Positions 5,501 through 8,013 of a stretch of DNA of 8,013 nt are shown piece after piece. The position numbers and the translations under genes are program-made. The notes beneath the pieces are model-generated. The model searched no databases. It had not been told where the DNA came from and was given only the letters and a program-made list of their open reading frames with translations. The stretch comes from an uncultured Campylobacter sp. (GTDB taxonomy: Bacteria > Campylobacterota > Campylobacteria > Campylobacterales > Campylobacteraceae), in the NCBI RefSeq assembly GCF_938045465.1, contig NZ_CALIBF010000177.1:1-8013 (forward strand). The letters are read 5' to 3'. Each line of letters starts with the position of its first letter. Positions within the stretch are counted from its first letter, which is position 1.

Positions 5501-7671
5501 CTGAAATTTAGTAGAATATTTATGGCGTTAGAGACATTAAGATCAGCTGCTGCCGGCGAGAGTGCAAGCTCCTTTTTACCGGCGGGGCTTAGCGTAAATT
5601 CTGCCCTGCGAAGCTGCGTAGCACCCTTTTTCTTTAAGCGATCGTTTAGAAACGAAAAGCCCTCGTAGCCTTTAATTTTTAGCTCTTTTTCATAGGCGTT
5701 TGCTTCCAGCGAGCCTTTCAAATCTCCAGCCGGCGCGCCTGCAAGATAGTTTGAGCTTAGCTTTAAAGTTATGATTTCATCCGCGCCATATTCGTCTTTA
5801 GCAGTGAGAATTTCATTTTTAATGCGGTTTGGGACGAAATTTTCTACGCTGAAGCTTTTAGAAGCGATGATTTTGTCCTCATAGATGAGATCTAGGCGGT
5901 AAGTGCCGCTTTTCTCGCCCATCAGCTCATCGATTTTAACGCTACCGAACTCATCGGTGTTTTGCGCGCGCGTGATGACCACAGTGCCGCTAGGATCGTA
6001 AATTTTAAATTTAATCGGCGTATTTTTTAAAGAGCTAAAATCGCGATTTTTCATCACGATCGTGCCTAAAAGCCGCTCATTCGGACTTATCAGCTCGCTT
6101 GCAAGATAAACGAACGGACGCTTTGCAGTAATCGTTTTCTCGACGCTTGCTACGGCGTTATTAAATAGCACGAACGCATGCTCATCGCCTTTACTAATCT
6201 CGATAGAGCGCGGATTTTTGGCTAGAATTTCCATATTTTCTAATCGCAAAATTCCATCTCCGTCCGTTTTATCCTCTGCAATTAGCTCGTTTTTATCGCT
6301 GTAAATTTTAACCTTCGCTCTGCTTAGCTCCTCGCCATTACTAAGCCTAGAAGTATAAACGAGCGCACCGCGCTCAAGCAGCACCACTTGAGCCGTAATG
6401 TCGCTAAGATAGGCTACGCGCGAAACCTCTTGCATCTTTTCGCCCACTTTGTAAAACGCCGTGATTTTATAAATTCCATCCTCGTAGCCTTTAAAATCCA
6501 TCGCGATTTTATGCTCCGCAACGGCGTTTTTAGCGCCCCCTATATCAAAGCTCTTAACCGCGATCTCGCTAGCTAGCCCACCTACGCTATCTTCGTTGCT
6601 TTCAAAGTTTAAAAAATACCTAAAATTTTGCTCAGGGACTTTGGCAATCGAAATTTTAACCTCATTTACGTTTGAGCTTTTAAATGCCAACGAAGCGGAT
6701 TTTGGGATAAAATTTTTCTCGTCGCTAAAGGCTACGAAAGGCAGCCTATCGCCCATTTTTACGCTTTGTTTGATCTCGTCACGCAAGATATATGAGCTAT
6801 CTCCGAAGCCCTTTAGCAGCCTAATCTCGTAGCTTTTATTCGGCATAAACTCGTCGCTTACTATATCTGCATAGTAGTAGCATGAAGGATCGTCGCTTTC
6901 GCCGCCCTCTTCATCTTCGTCGTAATAATAATATCGCGGCTGAGTGAGGCTAAATTTACTCACGCCTGCGATTCTTACGTATTTGGCGGACAGCTCGTCC
7001 ATATAGTTAGGGAAACACACTCTAGCTGCGAGCGAGCCGTCTTTTAGAGCCGCAGGGCGGATCTGCACGCCGCTTAAATTTGAAGCGTTAATGCTATCAT
7101 TAAAAGGCTCCTCGTCCGTGCGCAGCTCCACTGGATTTTGCAGCTTTGCGCCCGCTTTTGAGGTGAGGGATTCTATTTGCAATACGACGTTTTGCGCCTT
7201 AGGATCGAAGCTGAATAAAAAATTCCTATCATCGTGCGAGCTAAGCTCGTAGGATATGTCGTTTTGGGCTAAATTCTGCGCGCGGTAAATTCTAGTCGCT
7301 TGCTGTAGCGCGTCCTTGCTAACCACATCGTTAAATTTAATTGCCACTAACCCCGGACGCAGAAGCGCGATATGCTCGGTGCTAAAAGGCTCTGTCTCGA
7401 ACTCAAAGCGCACCCCGCGCGCCTCGCACGAATAATTAACCCCGGCGCTAAGCATCGGCTTTGGATAAAGCCTGATTGAGCTCTCGCTCACGCTTTCGTA
7501 GGTGCCCGTGATTTTGGGAGTGCATTTTAAGATCTGCTTTTGCGTGACACTAAATCCACTGCCATCCACCCCGCTAATCTCGTAAGCCCCGCTAGCGTAT
7601 TTGATCTCTACGCCTGCGGCAAAGCTAGCCAAAGCGCAAAATAGCGCTGCGCTTAGTAGTTTTGTCTTCAT
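2503..7671 (-). CDS. Bacterial alpha-2-macroglobulin with intact thioester (YfhM-like)
   Basis: 1722-aa periplasmic protein of the alpha-2-macroglobulin family, which entraps proteases: cleavage of a bait region triggers a shape change, and an internal Cys-Gln thioester bonds covalently to the attacker. Residues 1-20 are a Sec signal peptide (KTKLL, hydrophobic core, cleavage near ASFAA/G). No lipobox is seen, unlike E. coli YfhM, a lipoprotein. Macroglobulin-like beta domains fill residues 21 to about 960, including an MG2-like one at about 516-610. A bait-region-like domain (VILYAVDLGILDI, near 985-997) leads to a lysine-rich stretch (1049-1068) and the core domain (ADANGEAKFELAMP). GCTEQ with Cys1268 and Gln1271 is the thioester motif, inside a helical domain of about 250 residues; a C-terminal MG10-like domain ends the protein (1572-1722). 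Length is close to that of E. coli YfhM. The ATG at 7671 is chosen because AAAGGA lies 5 nt upstream; the in-frame TTG at 7686 lies upstream of that site. A PbpC-like gene lies 47 nt upstream. Confidence 0.93.
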   Translation of the reverse strand: MKTKLLSAALFCALASFAAGVEIKYASGAYEISGVDGSGFSVTQKQILKCTPKITGTYESVSESSIRLYPKPMLSAGVNYSCEARGVRFEFETEPFSTEHIALLRPGLVAIKFNDVVSKDALQQATRIYRAQNLAQNDISYELSSHDDRNFLFSFDPKAQNVVLQIESLTSKAGAKLQNPVELRTDEEPFNDSINASNLSGVQIRPAALKDGSLAARVCFPNYMDELSAKYVRIAGVSKFSLTQPRYYYYDEDEEGGESDDPSCYYYADIVSDEFMPNKSYEIRLLKGFGDSSYILRDEIKQSVKMGDRLPFVAFSDEKNFIPKSASLAFKSSNVNEVKISIAKVPEQNFRYFLNFESNEDSVGGLASEIAVKSFDIGGAKNAVAEHKIAMDFKGYEDGIYKITAFYKVGEKMQEVSRVAYLSDITAQVVLLERGALVYTSRLSNGEELSRAKVKIYSDKNELIAEDKTDGDGILRLENMEILAKNPRSIEISKGDEHAFVLFNNAVASVEKTITAKRPFVYLASELISPNERLLGTIVMKNRDFSSLKNTPIKFKIYDPSGTVVITRAQNTDEFGSVKIDELMGEKSGTYRLDLIYEDKIIASKSFSVENFVPNRIKNEILTAKDEYGADEIITLKLSSNYLAGAPAGDLKGSLEANAYEKELKIKGYEGFSFLNDRLKKKGATQLRRAEFTLSPAGKKELALSPAAADLNVSNAINILLNFSVTEEGKNVSAYRSLSYLPYDRIVGIRASKDFISSGDSVKFGFALLDSKTKTDVKGKIDVEIYRDDFTYVYDGNRYVEQESFNLVSAVSTDAREFEYKFQNGGNYLIVANDYSSGASAGVRVDVSGWGYYGRVNAKDVQSAKIKLASDKVKAGDKIKGVINSPVESGVLNISLVGEQVYDYKILSIKGGSAEFELSVPDNFVGGHINAVIARAATPAAMPLRAYANVPVALDASSHKAGVQILAEKSYKNGQNAQISVKSEPNSKVILYAVDLGILDIVSQEELDAFKAFDVSAYFALRYFDIYDDLSVYQTTAKELSFGGDGVMAKAKRNLSPVENKKQKKFIKMLIAKADANGEAKFELAMPKNFNSTIRLSAMAIGEAATIGSANVEAKVRDDVIIKPADLTYMVRGDEISVPLTLINTTDKEQKAVLKISSSPAVAISGGEANFTLKPLEVKHTSFTASALDIADANIKFDLDANGQKFSNDVEFDIISQFPRSKLFHVSYGDKPVTLKIDPSYKEIYTHISATPNAFSLADELYLYPYGCTEQLASRMIAVDYVARKDSNKTLTNRVNEYASRILSRLKPSGSFGYWSAHGVTNYYASIYASDVLLELDTRYKFLSNKQRSLIFSALKSDYEDQATLRVYADFVLDQYGKLDDDEINFVYDNGLYDNSPMARIAMAAILKKHNMTTEFNFMREKINQMDYDYAEDGAGLTFASDVRDAAFKLYAFGKAGIKDDSTARTVDAIIRDLKNINNTQERASVIRGFDEYFKDSKKEAHFALKYDGEAKNFNSPLDTKLAVKDGAIEFTPMSGNGELFFTALGFGYESAPLKHEALSIQSLNAHSMDSKRIEIYREFIDARGNIVDLNKLKVGQKIYSKISWRANYYLYNFVIDEAMPSCFEAVNERLGSAAQARVEGMQDSVALEHTEYLYDRVLRFPKSGYFYYDPRDGENSSGVIYTPINVIMAGSCALPAISIEDMQYEQVNNYDLQTLKFKVAR

Positions 7672-7676
7672 AAAAT

Positions 7677-7682
7677 TCCTTT
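7677..7682 (-). promoter_or_regulatory. Ribosome binding site deciding the alpha-2-macroglobulin start
   Basis: AAAGGA on the minus strand ends 5 nt before the ATG at 7671. An alternative in-frame TTG (7684-7686) would include this site in the coding region and break the signal peptide's N-terminal MKTK, so it is rejected. Confidence 0.85.
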
Positions 7683-7698
7683 GCAAAAATTTTACGAA

Positions 7699-7704
7699 AT
7701 TATA
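7699..7704 (-). promoter_or_regulatory. Possible internal promoter (-10 TATAAT) before alpha-2-macroglobulin
   Basis: A perfect TATAAT lies in the 47-nt gap before the alpha-2-macroglobulin start and would give a leader of about 21 nt. The -35 region (AGAAAA) does not match consensus; weak -35 boxes are usual in Campylobacter. The gap is AT-rich, so chance is possible. No terminator is visible between the two genes, so read-through from the upstream gene is also likely. Confidence 0.4.
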
Positions 7705-7718
7705 TACAAATTAACCTT

Positions 7719-8013
7719 TTATTTTCTTTCATTTACTCTAAAATTTGCTTTAGCGAAATTTGCATTTTCGTCCAAGCAGCCAAGCTCGAAATCCCCTGCG
7801 CCGAGGTTAAGCGTAAAAGCCTCGCCATTAGTGCGCGCAAAATATTCTCCTGTTTTAACTTTAGAATTTGCAGGCGCTAGGCTTTGCGTGGTGAAATCGC
7901 GTGCCACAAAATTTTGCTGCGAGGAATTTTGATCTGTGAAATTTTTCGCTGTGAAATTTTGCGCCTCCGAATTTTGCTCTGTAGAATTTTGCAAGATAGA
8001 ATTTTGCGACGCC
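7719..8013 (-). CDS. pbpC: Probable penicillin-binding protein 1C, C-terminal end (partial)
   Basis: The frame is open to the right edge of the window (last codon 8010-8012), so this is the C-terminal 97 residues of a longer gene ending in TAA at 7719. Nothing catalytic is in view. The last roughly 30 residues, FTLNLGAGDFELGCLDENA then FRV, resemble the final strands of the C-terminal domain of PbpC (BiPBP_C), whose members typically end in a G-x-a-x-L-x-V-x-D-x-x-G-r-s-a-x-v-x-F-x-V pattern. Position supports this: genes for PbpC, a periplasmic glycosyltransferase/transpeptidase, commonly neighbour bacterial alpha-2-macroglobulin genes, as in E. coli (pbpC-yfhM). Upstream of this tail is a Q/N-rich segment with a 5-residue period, unusual for PbpC. 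An unrelated secreted protein with a similar ending remains possible. A TTG at 7994 is not taken as the start because the repeat pattern continues upstream of it. Confidence 0.6.
   Translation of the reverse strand, partial: ASQNSILQNSTEQNSEAQNFTAKNFTDQNSSQQNFVARDFTTQSLAPANSKVKTGEYFARTNGEAFTLNLGAGDFELGCLDENANFAKANFRVNERK
7878..8013 (-). repeat. Degenerate 15-bp tandem repeat encoding a Q-N-S/F pentapeptide
   Basis: Read on the minus strand, the coding sequence gives consecutive five-residue units: QNSIL, QNSTE, QNSEA, QNFTA, KNFTD, QNSSQ, QNFVA, RDFTT, QSLAP. The period is strictly 15 bp over nine units and continues to the window edge. At DNA level the plus strand shows GAATTTTG or GAAATTTT at each step. 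It lies directly before the conserved C-terminal tail of the partial PbpC-like protein. Confidence 0.8.

Noticed and set aside
7681..7932. 83-codon plus-strand frame
   Set aside because: It is antisense to the PbpC-like tail and its upstream region lies inside the macroglobulin signal peptide; no independent support.
7719..7994. Stand-alone 91-residue protein starting at TTG 7994
   Set aside because: The pentapeptide repeat and the open frame continue past this codon to the window edge, and no ribosome binding site precedes it.

Overview
The window looks like a chromosomal segment of a Campylobacterota bacterium, probably a Campylobacter of comparatively high GC content (C. gracilis, C. showae or C. 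rectus type). This is inferred from short AT words such as GAAATTTT and AAATTTTAAAATTTT scattered through GC-richer DNA, from the gene families present, and from Shine-Dalgarno style. I could not run a search, so the species is not established. All recognisable genes lie on the minus strand and are described here in transcription order, from high to low coordinates.

Right end (8013 to 2503): the window opens inside a gene whose last roughly 45 residues resemble the C-terminal domain of penicillin-binding protein 1C (PbpC). They are preceded by a Q/N-rich stretch with a strict 5-residue period. After 47 nt comes a complete, very large gene (1722 aa) for a periplasmic bacterial alpha-2-macroglobulin with an intact thioester motif (GCTEQ). 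PbpC plus alpha-2-macroglobulin is a known conserved pair, proposed to trap invading proteases in the periplasm and repair the wall. A strong hairpin followed by a U-tract (2434-2484) ends this unit.

Middle (2502 to 682): the 270-nt gap after that terminator carries a good sigma70-type promoter (TTGACT-17-TATCAT) with a perfect 10-bp palindrome just upstream. It drives a single gene for a Tat-exported FAD protein of the flavocytochrome c / fumarate reductase family (516 aa). Several residues that bind fumarate in characterised relatives appear to be replaced, so the substrate is probably not fumarate. No cytochrome partner is encoded in the window.

Left end (681 to 1): 554 nt hold no convincing gene. 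They contain several hairpins, one operator-like palindrome and four copies of the word TGAAATTTTA. The window ends in the first 42 codons of a flavodoxin-like protein of the EFR1 type.

Overall, two envelope functions sit next to each other: wall repair/protease defence and periplasmic anaerobic reduction. They appear to be separate transcription units.
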